Shown in pieces: positions 44,771 through 56,849 of a stretch of 64,000 nucleotides of DNA. The stretch is from Kingdonia uniflora (taxonomy: Eukaryota > Streptophyta > Magnoliopsida > Ranunculales > Circaeasteraceae), in contig JACGCM010000428.1 of assembly GCA_014058105.1 (NCBI GenBank), forward strand, positions 310,001-374,000. The letters are read 5' to 3'. The notes below the pieces were generated by a model. It was not told the origin of the DNA and ran no database searches. It saw only the letters and a list, made by a program, of their open reading frames with translations. Each line of letters starts with the position of its first letter. Positions within the stretch are counted from its first letter, which is position 1. The position numbers and the translations under genes were made by a program.

Positions 44771-45961
44771 GATAACTCTATAATATCCTACCTAGTCAAA
44801 CCTTAATCTTTTTACTTGAGTGGATTAGGATACTAGACACAGAAAAACATGTGTAAAAATGTTTCGAAAGATACCTTCAAACCCATTTTATCCGTGCTTA
44901 ATGCATTAAATAAATGCCATTTTAATGACAAAATAAATAATTTTTCACTCAATAGAGTTATGATGTGTTACTAAAAATCCATATTTGCGTACCACAATTG
45001 GTCCAAATATGGTTACTAGTGATGCATATTGCATAATCAGACCCAAAATGTTGTCAAAAATTCCCAAATTGATCATTTGACCCTTGGCAACCCTCAGGTC
45101 AAACTGGTCAACATGGTCTAGTCATACTGGCTTAGCAAATTTAATTAAGGTGTAGCAGATGATATACCCGATAATGGGTATATGATCTCCCATAAATAAA
45201 CCTCTTCCATTTGCCAAATAAAGTGTTGTACATATATTCCCCAATTGGAACAAGTGTACTTTTATCGCTTATGACACATGTTTGGTCTCATTATCTATAA
45301 AGTAAACTTCTTTATTCCAGCAACAATAACTGGTTGAGAGGTTTTCACTTGTCTTTGTCTACTAAAAATAATGTTTAAAAATTATAAGTAAGGCCAAAAT
45401 GAATTTACCTAACTCTGCAAGGGTTTGTTATTAAATAATATTATATATAATTTTAAACCTACTATATCTCCTCCTTCAAAAATATTTTAATTACAGATAC
45501 ACTCTTCCCATTTTAGTTTAAAAGATCTTGTAGCATAACCATTTTTTACATGCTGTTACTATCCCCCAATAGACTATCTCCAACAATTTTAAAATAGGAT
45601 TTTTAAGTCATTAAATTAATCTTTTGCTAAAATTTTAATTTTGTAGAGAAAATTAGGATAGTTTTGCACGTAAACAAAATGGGTATTACATCTCAATTTA
45701 TCAAACTAGGATAAAAATTGGGGTAAAAACAAGTCTTAAATTTTGCACGAAAAATATAGACGAATTATGTACTATAAACATAGGGGAAACACATAACCTC
45801 AAAAGCGTACCTATATTGTCAATTTTTGTATATGTAAAAAAGAAGAAGGAGAACCTACTATTTAAAAGCATATGCAACAAATTGATCTACTACATTATTT
45901 TGCAAGAAAATATCGTAATACTTATAGCGAATCACGATTCAAACCATATAAATATTAATAC
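44771..45961. other. AT-rich sequence without recognised features
   Basis: No ORF over 60 codons has a domain, and no repeat boundary is visible. The last five bases (45957-45961, AATAC) are the left target-site duplication of the Copia element. This may be the body of an older Copia-like leader that continues at 53257. Confidence 0.45.
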
Positions 45962-46237
45962 TGTTGAGAGATAATCAATCTAGAGCAATATAACAGTACT
46001 ATATTGGATGAACAAAAGGAGAGAGAATTTTTTTTCTCTTATTGATTCATCATCTTCGTGTTCTCTGTACGTAATACAGATATATATATATATATATAGA
46101 TAACCTACAACATAAGTTACCTAATCTACTCAAACTCTCCCCATAACCCTATCGAGCTTATGGGCATGTTAGGAGTCTGTATAGAACACCCTAAGCCTAT
46201 TGGGTTCCTAGCTTGGGCTTGGACCCAACTCCTAACA
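45962..46237 (-). repeat. 3' LTR of the Copia element
   Basis: It aligns with 52980-53251. The AT-dinucleotide run near 46080-46097 lies where the right LTR has a shorter AGATATATAAATAGA. Confidence 0.9.
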
Positions 46238-46249
46238 CTCCCCCTTAGG
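46238..46249 (-). other. Polypurine tract of the Copia element
   Basis: On the minus strand CCTAAGGGGGAG directly precedes the LTR start TGTTAGGAG. Confidence 0.85.
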
Positions 46250-46499
46250 GTGTTCCATACGAGGACGAACCTCATTAAAACCTCTGCCTAACAAAACTCC
46301 CTTGGGCAAAAAGCTGTGCAGGGAAAAAGTACAATCCTATGCCCTGCCCTGTATCGGTTGCGGACGCGTATACGTTGCCTCATCAAAACCTCCAGCCAGT
46401 TAAACCTCCTTAGATAAAAATTGTGCCAGGAAAATGAGTACAATACACATTTGTCCATGTTAGGCTGGGACTATACCCCAGACGTCGATCTCCCTGAGA

Positions 46500-48470
46500 T
46501 CTATCTCCATGAGATATTGATAAATAAATCTTCTGCATATCGATTCTGTGTACTAGTTGCTTGAACATAAGTGATATAAGAGTCTTCGTGCATGGATATC
46601 TTCTGAAATATCTTCGATAACGCCAATCTCATTCGCCTTTTATAATCCATAAGGTTGGAATGGCTTCTGTGAAATGTGCTTCATTCTGTCGCCATTGACT
46701 TGAATGATGTAAGATGAATTATCTTTATACATGGTCGATGCTTTTATCTTAGATAGAACACGCCACAACTTAGATTGATGAGATTTATCTTGGAACACAA
46801 CCATCATTCTCTACCAGCTTCATAAAGTGCAAGAATCTTCGTGGTTCGAGGTGTAGCTACCGCCGTCTGCTTCATCAATCTTTAAGAATCTTTATGTATC
46901 CCTGTACATAAATACATAACCTATTTGACAATGGTCCCTATGTGGGTCTGAGAAGTATTATATATCGGTGTACTCTATACTTTTACCATTTATTATTTCG
47001 TGTAGAACAGACCCCAGTCTTTCATACCGATCAGATACTTCAGAATGTGCCTGATCTCAATCCAGTGCCTTTGGGTAAGAACAAAACTATGGCAAACCAA
47101 ACAGTTTATTGCGAATGAGTCATTGGGTCTAGTATACCCAGCTAACTATAGGAAAACACCTTTTAGCTATGGCATCATACCTTAGGAGTTTTTCTCCACA
47201 TTAGGATGGTGGAAGATGTCATTGTCCACACTCAAGTGCTGGATGCACAATAAACGACTTAGCACCGTGTGCTACATCCATATCGAAGTGTTAGATAACT
47301 CTTCTGATATATATTGCTCGGTGTATGAGTGCCACTATCAAGATGTTCGATCTGCAAATCGAAATACTCTTGATTTCCCAGGGTCTTGTATTTTAAATTC
47401 CTTCCTAAGGTATTCAGCGGCTTTTGCGATCTTCCCCGAAGGTCTAATGATATTCAAATCATTTTGTACACTGTTATGATGAGTGAAGTTAATATCTGTG
47501 TTCTAAATAAGAATGCATGGACAAATAATGATATTTGCAAAGTCCCTAAACTTCAAATACTTAGTCGAATTACAATGTATCATGGGTCCCAATTTGTTAA
47601 AGTTAAAAATAACTTTTCTAGTTTTATTATGTACACACCTCGTGTGTCGGGCTTAATTGCTTCTAGAAGCTAATACCTTCCCAGGTAGCTTCATGTAGAT
47701 ATCCGTATCTAGTTTCCCATATAGATTTGTGGTATTTACATCAGACGCATCTCTAGCTTGTCCCTGAGAACTTGACAGACTAATAAGTACTGAAACATTA
47801 TAGCGTCCATAACTGGGTAATAGGTTATACTGTAATCGATGCCAGATCTCTTAAAGATTTCTTGGGCAACTAGTCTTACCTTGACCATATTATTTCTCCG
47901 AGTTAATCGTGTTTCTGTACCTTTCCCATTTATAACCAACAAACTCAATTGTATCATTTCGCATTATGCCAGCAAGCTGAGCTCTGCTTAGATTCTAGAT
48001 GCCCATTTTGGCTCTGAATCCTCATCCTTGATGGCGAGTACAACAACAAATATGAATACCTTATCGACAAATCTTTACTGAATGATCCTACATTGTGCTT
48101 ATTACTGTCTTTTAATAAATCAAGATCTCATTATTACCATACGTATGTGCCACGTTAGGCTAGTCTCATAATGCATTAACTGGCCGTGCAGCTACTATTG
48201 CCTCGTCAATGGGAGGTTCTATCTTCGATGAACCGACTACACCATTAGTCATATTTGTCCCTTATTCTGTAGCTCCTCAGCTCAGAATACTTTCTTCCAA
48301 CGGTGCTCTGTACTAGGCGTGAGCCTCAGATTCGTTTGTTGTAATAATTTTCCTAGAATGTTCTGCTGCGATACTAGTTTCACCAGAACATTCTGCTGTG
48401 TAGGTGTATTACTTGCAGGTATATACATTTTCGACACTTCAATAGTGCCTATGAATGCGTCTAGCAAGTC
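46500..48470 (-). pseudogene. Copia RT and RNase H, heavily degraded
   Basis: The clearest segment is the minus-strand frame 47957-47736. It contains a KVRLVAQEIFKRSGIDYSIT stretch, TYYPVMDAIMFQYLL and LEMRLM, matching the Copia RT N-terminal pattern (K.RLVA.GF.Q..GIDY..T..PV). The rest up to the 3' LTR is recognisable only as scattered pieces with stops. The frame 48467-48282 belongs to the inter-domain linker. Confidence 0.7.
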
Positions 48471-50010
48471 ATTTATGAACTATTGGAGGTTTGTAATCCG
48501 CTGAACCTTATTGTCACTTAACTTATGTATAGGGATCTAGATGAGACAACTATGGTATTTTCCAAGACCTCTTGGAAACATCCTCAGCATTGACTGTCAT
48601 ATCTCCCCCCAATGCTGGGAATATCGTCTCATCAAAGTGACAATTATCTGCTTTACAGTATATACATCGCCAGTGGGTCCAAATATCGAGTGATAAATAT
48701 AAATCCTAACCTACATAATACCAGGCCGATGTTGAGAGTCTCATTTTCATACATTGTGGTACGATTTGCATCTGTACGGAGCATCCAAATGTTCATCAAT
48801 GGGTTACACTGGGCTCCGACCCAGTTACTAGTCGCTTTTGGGAAAAAATAATTTAATGATTTGCTAAGGGACGAACCCTAATCAGTGCTGTAGGAGTAAC
48901 AATACATATCCTGCACACTAGCCGGAAGCTGTGATCATAATAACAGTGGCCTAACGATTATCCTAAATCGCTTGATTAGGTTCTTCACAAATCCCGAGTT
49001 GGATATGGTATGGGGTACTCGCGATGCTCAATCATCTATCCTATTTAGCGGTAAAATAATCATCAAAAGCCTGTGAGTCCAACTCCCAAGCCCTCATCAA
49101 GTTGCATCGATCGATTGTGATCGAGTAATTTACAAACTGAGCTTGCGATCGAATGTTCTAAGTGAGAAGTCATGCTAATGTTGCATTCCTATATTTTATG
49201 AGTAGGCAAATGTAAGACCATCTCCTAGATACATCTTTTATGACCATAAATATTTAAGTGGGCCACTATGTAGAAGAAAATGTCCACATGTGTCTCCATG
49301 GATGCATTTGGAGCAAAGGCTGGAGATCGCACTCCACCTTGGTCATACTAGGATGAAATACTAGACTTTCCTCGAAAGCAATCGTTACACGTGCACTCTC
49401 TAGATCTTCTCTCCTTTGAAGGAAAGTTGAGATGCAATCCCTATAATTTTCCTTACTATCTGAGTCCTGAGAAGTATATTGGAAACCGTTCCAATAGCGT
49501 ATTCTAACCGGTAGACATGGAGTGAATGCACAGAAACTTGTCTGCTATTTTCTCTGATAGTCATTACGTGATAAGTATTATCATGTATCTCCTTAAACTC
49601 AGTAAAATCTGGCTAGATTTACTAGTTTATAAAGTGAACTAGATACCTTGTATCATACCGTTAGAGAGTAATAGTGTGACGTACTCAGTGCGTTCTATCA
49701 TGTTGGCCAAGCCAATGATATTCGAGCCATCCCCGATGCACAAGGTTATACAAAAAATATATGCATATCTTAAAAGGATCGTGTGCGTGGTACAAATATC
49801 TCTTAGACATATGCCGCCACTCATCCAATTATTGGTCATGCTCAATAAGCAGATAGATCCATAGGGAGGTTGCATATAGTAGATCAACAATCATACATAG
49901 AATTTATCTACTTCCCAAGTAATAAATTTGAATAATCACAATTTATTAGAACAAAATAAATCTCATGTATGTCATAAGCACTTTATTGAAATATAAATGA
50001 TATGTTCCCA
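48471..50010 (-). pseudogene. Copia protease and integrase, degraded
   Basis: On the minus strand, 49890-49639 gives ICLRDICTTHTILL then GDGSNIIGLANMIE, parallel to the Copia protease pattern D.ATTHTIL...NTISG.A..IEG. The region 49330-48900 gives GDIRGHIHPPCGPF, FMVIKDVSRRWSY, integrase-core sequence seen in many plant Copia elements, followed by a TPYHIQ-like piece. Stops and frameshifts are numerous, and the catalytic triad cannot be followed reliably. Confidence 0.65.
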
Positions 50011-51067
50011 ACAAAATCAAAAATTCTAACGACAAAAAGTAAATCAAGTCTATTTAGTAAAGAAACTACTAGTACTCTCTCTAATGTGACATCACATGTC
50101 TACTGAGATATCATTACGGATTACTCCGTATGTTGATCCATGACGACATCAGTGTTGTCGAAGAAGTCTGACGTTGCAAACTCCAGAGGGGAAGAGCTAG
50201 TATCAACAACTGCCTGGTATATTCAGACTCTGTCACTTGTAGCCACCCGTAGTATATGGCATACTAGTTAAAGCAAGTAGATACCTATTCAGTCTTCTTT
50301 TCCTTCTTTACATTGCCTAGTATCTAGGATTTCTTAAATCTTTTACCTCTTTTAGAGCTAAAGGGTTTCTGGTTCCCAACCATCCTATATCCATGGACTC
50401 CTCCCCTGCCCCTTTCATATCTTCATCCCTAACGTGCAAAGTTGCTTCCCCGAAACTGAACATTGTTTGATGCAAGCAACGACGTACTCCCAGAAGGCCG
50501 CATAACATGATTCTTTATCAGAAGTTCATCGTTCTGCTCAAAGAGGAGCAGTGCCTGAATCAGGACTTTATGAGTCGTCAAGTTCTCTTGTCGATATTGC
50601 CTCTGAATCGCAATATTGCTAGCATAGAAGGTTAATAAAGTCTTCTCTATTATTTCAGCATCAGTGACTTTCCTCTCACACAGCTCAAGTGTAGAAGTAA
50701 TTTTATGGACTGCTGAGTTATAATTATTGACCGACCTAAAATCTTGGAACCTAAGGGTGTTCTATCGGTGCATCGCTTTTGGGAGCATAATGGTCCTTTG
50801 TTGATCATAATGCCCTTTCAAGCTCACCCATAAGTCAGCTGGCTCAACCTTGTTGAGGTATTCAGTCTTCAGGTCATCCTGAATATGATGACAGAGGATA
50901 AACAAAGTCCTTGTTTTGCCCACATGATCTTCTTTGTTGCCAATGATGATGGTCTTCTGCAGACCGAGAGACTTCAAGAATAAGTCAGCGTCAATGCACC
51001 AAGTGAGGTAATTAACTCTAGTAAGCAGTAATGGTGGAAAGTCTACATTTTTGAGTTTCGCAGACAT
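50011..51067 (-). pseudogene. Copia gag
   Basis: The start at 51067 (minus strand) gives MSAKLKNVDFPPLLLTRVNY then LTWCIDADLFLKSLGL. It continues ILCHHIQDDLKTEYLNKVEP and ADLWVSLKGHYDQQRTIMLP (open to 50762). This is the retrotran_gag/UBN2-type capsid of plant Copia elements. After a stop the frame resumes with the FEQNDELLIKNHVMRPSGS segment (about 50520-50560) and the frame 50508-50317. No intact CCHC knuckle could be found. Gag packages the element RNA. Confidence 0.85.
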
Positions 51068-52968
51068 CTATAATACAAAATATAGATTATAATTAGAGAC
51101 AATTCTTACAATTGCATTAAAGATAGATCATAGTACTTAGAATAAAGCTAAAAAATGATTCCCAATCATATTATAGGTGAACCCTATTCATATTCTATAA
51201 CTCCTGAAATTCTTTTATAATAATTAAATCTTAAATTTTACCCCGTAAAAGTAATAATCTTAATTGTAGGTGTGCGTTTTAATAGAATCTTAGCCAAAAT
51301 TGCTATTTAAAACCACTAGATGTGTGTTATCCTTATTCTGAGAATGAGGGTGTTCTAAGTCCTCAAGTTCTATAAATGTCTATATATTCAAGCCAAATGA
51401 TCCATTTGCTACAAATATGTGGGGTATTAGATGTTTAGCTGACAAGTGGTCCCATCCCGAATTCAGCTGGGTCCCCAAGATCGGTTAATTATGCCTGTCT
51501 TTGAACTAACATTATAGGGTATTTTAGGTTACTATTAATGCCTATATACCAGTAAATGTTATTATGTAACATCTAATTGCACATAGATACAAAAAATTAG
51601 TTCCTCATACACCAAGTTTTTAGAAATAAGACTAAGTAAATTCTCAATTGAGCTCTAGTTATTTATCCCTGACAATTAATTGTGATTTAGATATGACTCA
51701 CAGTCGTATCTAAATTAGTTTTGGTTTCGTATTATATCTGATTCCTGATCATTATAATTAATATCCTAGGAGCATACGAGTAATGTCCTATTAGCTATTG
51801 TAAGATACTTAAATGGGTATTACATCAATTACTTATATCACATATAAGTGAGCCAATGTTCCTCTATGAGGTACCTCTTCCCAAAAAAATTTGAAAAACA
51901 TATTTTTCATAAAAAATTCAAAATGGAACCCCCAAAGGGTAGGTCCAATTAATAGGAATTTTTCAAAAAAAATTGGGCTCAATTTGACCAAAAATTAGGC
52001 TATTTATAACCGTTTTAGTGTCTGGACCAGTTTGACTCAGTATGGGTCAAGGCCTAAATTGGGTTGACTGGTCTGAACCGGACTGACCTGGTCCGCCATG
52101 TGCCACATACGCATAGGTCACACGTACCACAAGCACAGGATGCACACGTGCCACACACACGTGCCATACACACGGACTGTACACGTGCGTCGCACACGTG
52201 CCACATACGTGTCCGCCACGTTATTGCTCTGGTGACCGCCGAGGAATATTTTGGTGACTACCCAAAAAATATTTCGGCCAAAATTCCGGTGAACTTCTGA
52301 CGTTCGGCCGTCGGCCGGCCTCAGGTGACCGGCCGATGACAGTCCGGAGACTGTCACGTGTCACAACACATGCCACGCACATGCAAGGCATACCACACGT
52401 GCCGCGAACGTGCCAGGCATGCCAAACGTACCTTGTACATGCCAGACACGCCACACGTGCCACGCGTCCTCGACACGTGTCACTGCTGAGGTCACAAGAG
52501 ATAATGATGACATCATATCAGATAATTATAAAAAAATATTTTATTATCTTGCTGACGTCATCGACAAAAAAACACAGCTTTTGGCCGTGAAATTGCCTAA
52601 TTTCAATGTGCTATTCTCGGTGATTCGAGCATCTCCAAGAGACGTGCCATACACCATTGGAAAGCTCTCGGAGTAGGCTATCTAACCGAAGTAGTCTTGT
52701 CCCTATACGATATCCTCAAAGAGAAATATATAAGTTTGAATACAGCCCTTTATCAAGGTTAAAAATCACCAAAAACCATAATTTTTAATCCGAAAAAATA
52801 TGGAAAATATGTTTTTGAACTATGATAATTTATCATATAGTATAGATCTGAAAGTGATTGAATATGTATTCAAAAAATTGTAAAATACCTCTTCTCCTAA
52901 TCGCTTGGTTTCACTGAAAACTTTGATTAGAAGGTAATTGTCTACTCTCCTCGTTCCTAGAACATGCG
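51068..52968 (-). other. Long leader of the Copia element with an ACGTG-rich core
   Basis: This is 1.9 kb of non-coding DNA between the primer-binding site and gag. Between 52084 and 52490 the phrase ACGTG (or its complement CACGT) occurs more than ten times, mostly within CACACGTGCCAC-like units. The full palindrome CACGTG occurs several times, and the units alternate with TGCCACGC-like phrases. A GC-rich block around 52300-52345 (CGGCCGTCGGCCGGCC) interrupts them. The local base composition differs sharply from the AT-rich surroundings. Confidence 0.7.
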
Positions 52969-52979
52969 TGCTGATAACG
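52969..52979 (-). other. Primer-binding site of the Copia element
   Basis: On the minus strand CGTTATCAGCA directly follows the 5' LTR end. This GTTATCAGCACG-type site is shared by a group of plant Copia elements. The same motif recurs at 53826-53835 beside an older LTR. Confidence 0.65.
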
Positions 52980-53251
52980 TATTGAGAGACAATCAATCTA
53001 GAACAATATAACAATACTATATTTGATAAACAAAAGGAGTGAGAGAAGAGAGATTTCTTATTGATTCATCATCTTCGTGTTCTTTGTACGTAATACAGAG
53101 ATATATAAATAGATAACCTACAACATAAGTTACCTAATCTACTCAAACTCTCCCCATTACCCTATCGGGGCCTATGGGCATGTTAGGAGTCCGTATAGGA
53201 CTTTCCAACCCTGTTGGGTTCCTAGCTTGGGCTTAGACCCAACTCCTAACA
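52980..53251 (-). repeat. 5' LTR of the Copia element
   Basis: It aligns with 45962-46237. The terminal TGTTGAG is TATTGAG here, a single change. It is followed by the second AATAC duplication at 53252-53256. Confidence 0.9.
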
Positions 53252-53256
53252 AATAC

Positions 53257-53835
53257 TAAACACTTGTGCATCACAATAGTATAAGTTTAGATGTTGATGC
53301 TAAACACTTGCGCATCACATTAGGTGTTGAACACTTATACACCGCATATATATCACAAAAAAATTAGGGTTTACCTTTTTGAGAATAATTTAAATCTCAA
53401 GTTAGCTAAAAGTAGAATTCTTAACCAAAACAAAAACCGTATCGCAAAATTATATCGTGAAAACCGTATTGCAAAACAGAGTCTGTCGAGCTGAGCCTAC
53501 CAAATCAAATCCTAACTTGCCGAGTCCTTTGAATTAAAACCGAATACTTTTACATTTTTTTTTGTAACTTGTGAAGCATTAATGGAATCCCACCAAAATC
53601 TTTTGGTATAAACAAACAAAAACCCAAAACTTCGATTATGAACCACGTCTACATTGATATCGAAACGCGCAAAAACCAAAATCGAATCTCTACAAAATTG
53701 AATCAATGGTTTCTAAAAGAGTCAAAAACTTGGATCTTCAAGTACTAATCATAGGTTAGAAACCTAGGGCTTTAATATGGGATTTGAGATCTTGGGCTTT
53801 AGTAGGACAATGACGAGCATCTGGGGCTGATAACG
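53257..53835 (-). other. Leader sequence of an older Copia-like element
   Basis: The stretch has no gene. Short imperfect direct repeats of TAAACACTTGTGCATCACA lie at 53257-53345. A GTTATCAGCCCC-type primer-binding site on the minus strand (53824-53835) joins it to the LTR at 53836. The younger Copia element inserted into this leader. Confidence 0.5.
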
Positions 53836-54118
53836 TTTTTTAAGTAAAATCGCTAACAAGCATCTACTAAGCACACAAGAAAAAAATGTAGAGAAAAAAT
53901 ATATCTTATTAATTTTTGGTGTGCATACAATGAAGGTTCAACAACCTATGTATAAATTTTTTGGAAACCCTAGTAGGATAACTTTCTTCCCCTAGAAGTA
54001 AACGATATACAGTTATTTCCTGGAGTATAGCGGAGTCTTGGGCGGGTGCCCAAACCCACATGGGTCCCTAGGTGGACCCGAGCATATTGATCCCCTAGGA
54101 ACCCAATATCTCATAACA
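53836..54118 (-). repeat. LTR of an older Copia-like element
   Basis: On the minus strand it starts TGTTATGAGATATTGGGTTC at 54118 and ends just before CGTTATCAGCCCC. The length (about 283 bp), the TGTTA start and the primer-binding site type parallel the neighbouring Copia element, but the sequence is clearly different. Its 3' end is unclear. Confidence 0.55.
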
Positions 54119-54329
54119 AGAAGGTAGTTGATTGTGAAATTGAACTAAAGGTTATTGGCTTGTGAATTATGTTTTGAGAATTTTTTCGAGGGCCATGAAG
54201 TTATATATACACGAAAACATATCTTTTTTTAAAGCAAAAGGGAGTTGCATTACGCCACTGTGGCCGAAACAGAAATAATAGTGTTTACAAAATGGGCAGC
54301 TTTTAACGGCTCCAAAACGACATCGCAGG

Positions 54330-54700
54330 GGGGTGTACTCCCCTGGCGGTGAGGGCATGAGCCTTGTAATTAGAAAGTCTACTAAAATGACAAAATCTAA
54401 AAGCTGAAAAACTGGAGGCAATGGCAATCATGTTCGGTGCCAGTGTGAGTGCCCCCCAAGAAAGGTCATTCGATCCTGTCTCAAAAGCACTGACCAGTCG
54501 TCAACAATCCGTGAGCACCATGACTCTTTCCAGTCAAAGCCTACTCGCCGCCTCCATGCCTCTAATCACAGAGATTGCCACAGCCTCTTCTGGGTCTGCC
54601 GCCTGAGAGGAGTCATAACCAATACCAATAATAGAGGAAGTATGAGTCTTAATCACAAAACCTGACCCCCCCCCCCGAAGTATCGCTGCTAGACCAGGCT
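54330..54700 (-). pseudogene. LINE-D RNase H
   Basis: Minus-strand pieces in order are GGGGSGFVIKTHTSS, AADPEEAVAISVIRGMEAA (catalytic E), VMVLTDC (catalytic D, intact here but lost in LINE-B) and SNYKAHALTARG. A C-homopolymer at 54666-54677 likely marks a frameshift. Stops are present at several points. Confidence 0.75.
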
Positions 54701-54707
54701 CCGTCCA

Positions 54708-55565
54708 CTATGACAATGTGCTATCCCTCTCCGACCGCCGACGGAGGCAGATAAATGTTTTACCTAGCCTTGGGGTGGTTATGGATGGCAAGGGGGCAGT
54801 AGTATGTCTTGCCCTATTCATAGAAATAGACGAGTTAGGAACGACATTATTAAAAATAAGTTCATTTCTACTGGACCAGATAAGGTAAAAAATTGAGTTG
54901 ATTTTCCCCCATAAGGAGGTATCTGGCGTTGCCGTCCCATGTTGAGCAAGCTTTTGAAGTAAAATGATAAGGGATTCAGTAAAGGGCCATAAATTGAAAT
55001 CAATAGAGGGGTCGAGAACATACCAGAAGTCTCTAACGTTCTTACAGAAGAAGAGAGCATATGTGGTAGATTCCTCTTCTTCTCCACATCTGGAACACGT
55101 GGTATCCCAAGCAGGATCACAAAACCATAGATTTCTCTTGGTAAGGATTTCATCTTGCAAAGCTTTCCATAGAAAGAATTGAATTCTGTAGGCCACCTTT
55201 ATTTTCCAAACTGTCTCCCAATGGATGTTATTGTTATCTTTCATAGTCATGCTAGAGCTTTCTTGAATCGTAGACTAGTAAGCAAACTTGACCGTGAGGA
55301 TGCCATTATACTCTTTCCTCCATCTAAGGGTGTCTTTGGAAGGGAATTTACTAAGAGAAATATGGAAGATGATCTCAGCAATATCATGGTGGTAATGAGA
55401 ACAAACGAGTTCTTCGTTCCACTTACTCTGGGCATGATAAATGAGGTTGGACACCTTAATGATGGTTCTATGAAGAGGTGGAGGCCCACTAGGTCTACCA
55501 AATAGAAAATTTAGATCCAAGGTTCCAGCCAGCAGTCGATACTTTCCCGGTTGCCAATGTGCCAA
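54708..55565 (-). pseudogene. LINE-D zinc ribbon region
   Basis: The minus-strand frame 55250-54708 contains WKIKVAYRIQFFLWKALQDE and CSRCGEEEESTTYALFFC, a zf-RVT ribbon with its cysteines. The frame 55565-55275 upstream encodes the RT C-terminal stretch ending in KYNGILTVKF-like sequence parallel to LINE-B. A frameshift near 55255 separates them. Confidence 0.82.
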
Positions 55566-56570
55566 ATAAGGTCTGGCCAGATTCTATTTCTGGCAGCAAT
55601 AATACCTTTCCAAATTCAGGAGTCAGTGGGTTTGGTGGAAGCGGTCACAAGGGATTCAAGGGGGGAATAACATTTCTTAAGGTTGTGCTTCTAGATTTTC
55701 TCAGGTTCTTTGATGATCCTTCATAAAAGTTTAGCTTGCAGGGCTTGATTATGGGATAAGGCGGTTCTGATGCCAAGCCCTCTACATTTGGTGGGCCTAC
55801 AAATTTTCTTCCAGCCAATAAGATGAGTCTTTTTGTTGCCGTCAGCGTTAGAGCCCCAAAGAAATCTGGCATTAATGGAGTCCAACTTCTTATAGATCTT
55901 GATGGGGATGGGGAAAATAGATATATAAAAGGAGGGGATTGCTGAGTTAACAGCTTTAATGAAGGTAAGCTTACCGGCTTAGGAGAGGTTCTTGGCCTTC
56001 CAACTCTCGATCCTACCAGAAATACAGGTGATAATCTCTTTGAAGTTTAGGCTTTTATTTTAGAGTGGGGCTCCGAAGTATTTATCCCCACCCATATCCT
56101 TTTTGATGTGAAGGATGCGCTGTATAAGCTTAAGATGTCTATGGTGGCAGTTCTTGCTGAATAGAATGCAAGATTTTTCTAGGTTTATCTCTTGCCCAGA
56201 CACGTTCTTGAAGGTGCTCGGAGCGTCTGTGAGGTTACCGGCTTCTCTCAGAGTAGGTTTACAGAAAATGAAGCAGTCATCGGTAAACAGAAGGTGGGAA
56301 ATTGGGGTGCCCCCTCTAGCAGTCTTAATACTATGAAGCTTACCCTTGGTCTCTGCCTTAAGGATAATACAAGAAAAGACCTCCGTACAAATGTGAAAGA
56401 GGGAGGGTAAGAGGGTATCTCCTTGTCTGAGGCCTCTCTCAGGCTTGTGGAAACCATATGAGGAACCATTCAGGTTGAAAGAGAGGGCTGTAGTGGAGAT
56501 GTATTGGTAGATCCAGGTGCACCACTTATCGTAGAAGCCTGAGATAAGTTTAAGAGTGGAGCTAACTAAA
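55566..56570 (-). pseudogene. LINE-D reverse transcriptase, C-terminal two thirds
   Basis: The minus-strand frame 56584-56060 holds SGFYDKWCTWIYQYISTTAL, GLRQGDTLLPSLFH and SHLLFTDDCFIFCK. The catalytic box is FTDD where LINE-B has FADD; the two aspartates remain. The upstream RT motifs (SKAFDRVEW and earlier) are absent, giving the truncation point close to 56565. Confidence 0.85.
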
Positions 56571-56574
56571 AATG

Positions 56575-56849
56575 AGATACTCATTTGGGGTCTCTAATGA
56601 AGAAGCGATCAAGCTAGCAGTATTTAGTCTGAACAAGGATAGCTCTCCAGGTCCAGATGGATTTTCAGATGCCTCCTTCACTTCTTTTTGGGTGGTGGTT
56701 AAAGATGACTTTTGTAAAGGAATCTCCTCTATCTTTAATGATAGTAGAATTCTAGGTAATTTTAACTCAAACATGATAGTCCTAATCTCCAAAGTCGAAG
56801 AAACCTGAGAAAGTGAATTACTACATACCCATATGTATGAGTTATAGGG
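56575..56849 (+). pseudogene. LINE-E fragment, N-terminal part of RT, plus strand
   Basis: The frame contains EEAIKLAVFSLNKDSSPGPD and GFSDASFTSFWVVVKDDFCK, then a GNFNSNMIVLISK stretch. After a stop and frameshift, KVNYYIPICMSY follows, the lead-in to the RT fingers. The SLNKDSSPGPDGF motif differs from LINE-B (SMNPHKAPGLDG), so it is another LINE family. It meets LINE-D head-to-head at about 56570 and is cut on the right by the Tat-like LTR. Confidence 0.78.

Larger units (their letters stand above)
45962..53251 (-). mobile_element. Ty1/Copia LTR retrotransposon, minus strand, 7.3 kb
   Basis: LTRs of 276 and 272 bp end in TGTTGAGAG and CTCCTAACA. The 5-bp duplication AATAC is perfect (45957-45961 and 53252-53256). 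On the minus strand the order is LTR, a primer-binding site of the GTTATCAGCACG type, a 1.9-kb leader, gag, protease, integrase, RT and RNase H, a polypurine tract, and the LTR. Integrase before RT is the Copia order. The polyprotein is broken by many stops. Confidence 0.92.
54222..56570 (-). mobile_element. LINE-D, minus strand, 5'-truncated relative of LINE-B
   Basis: On the minus strand the element runs from within RT (about 56570) through zinc ribbon and RNase H to a short poly(A) (TTTTTTTA on the plus strand, 54222-54229). Protein motifs match LINE-B almost word for word: ISTTALSFNLNG, SKNCHHRHLKLIQRILHIKK, AADPEEAVAISVIRGMEAA, DLSWGALTLAPNM. It lacks ORF1, endonuclease and the first part of RT. 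Confidence 0.85.

Noticed and set aside
44771..45961. Internal region of a full element belonging to the plus-strand Athila-B-type LTR
   Set aside because: No primer-binding site, gag motif or polypurine tract can be recognised after the LTR end.
52064..52590. Cys/His-rich peptides encoded by both strands of the ACGTG-rich leader
   Set aside because: They arise from the simple repeat composition (TGCCAC units). The cysteines and histidines are not spaced like a zinc finger, and both strands are open for the same reason.
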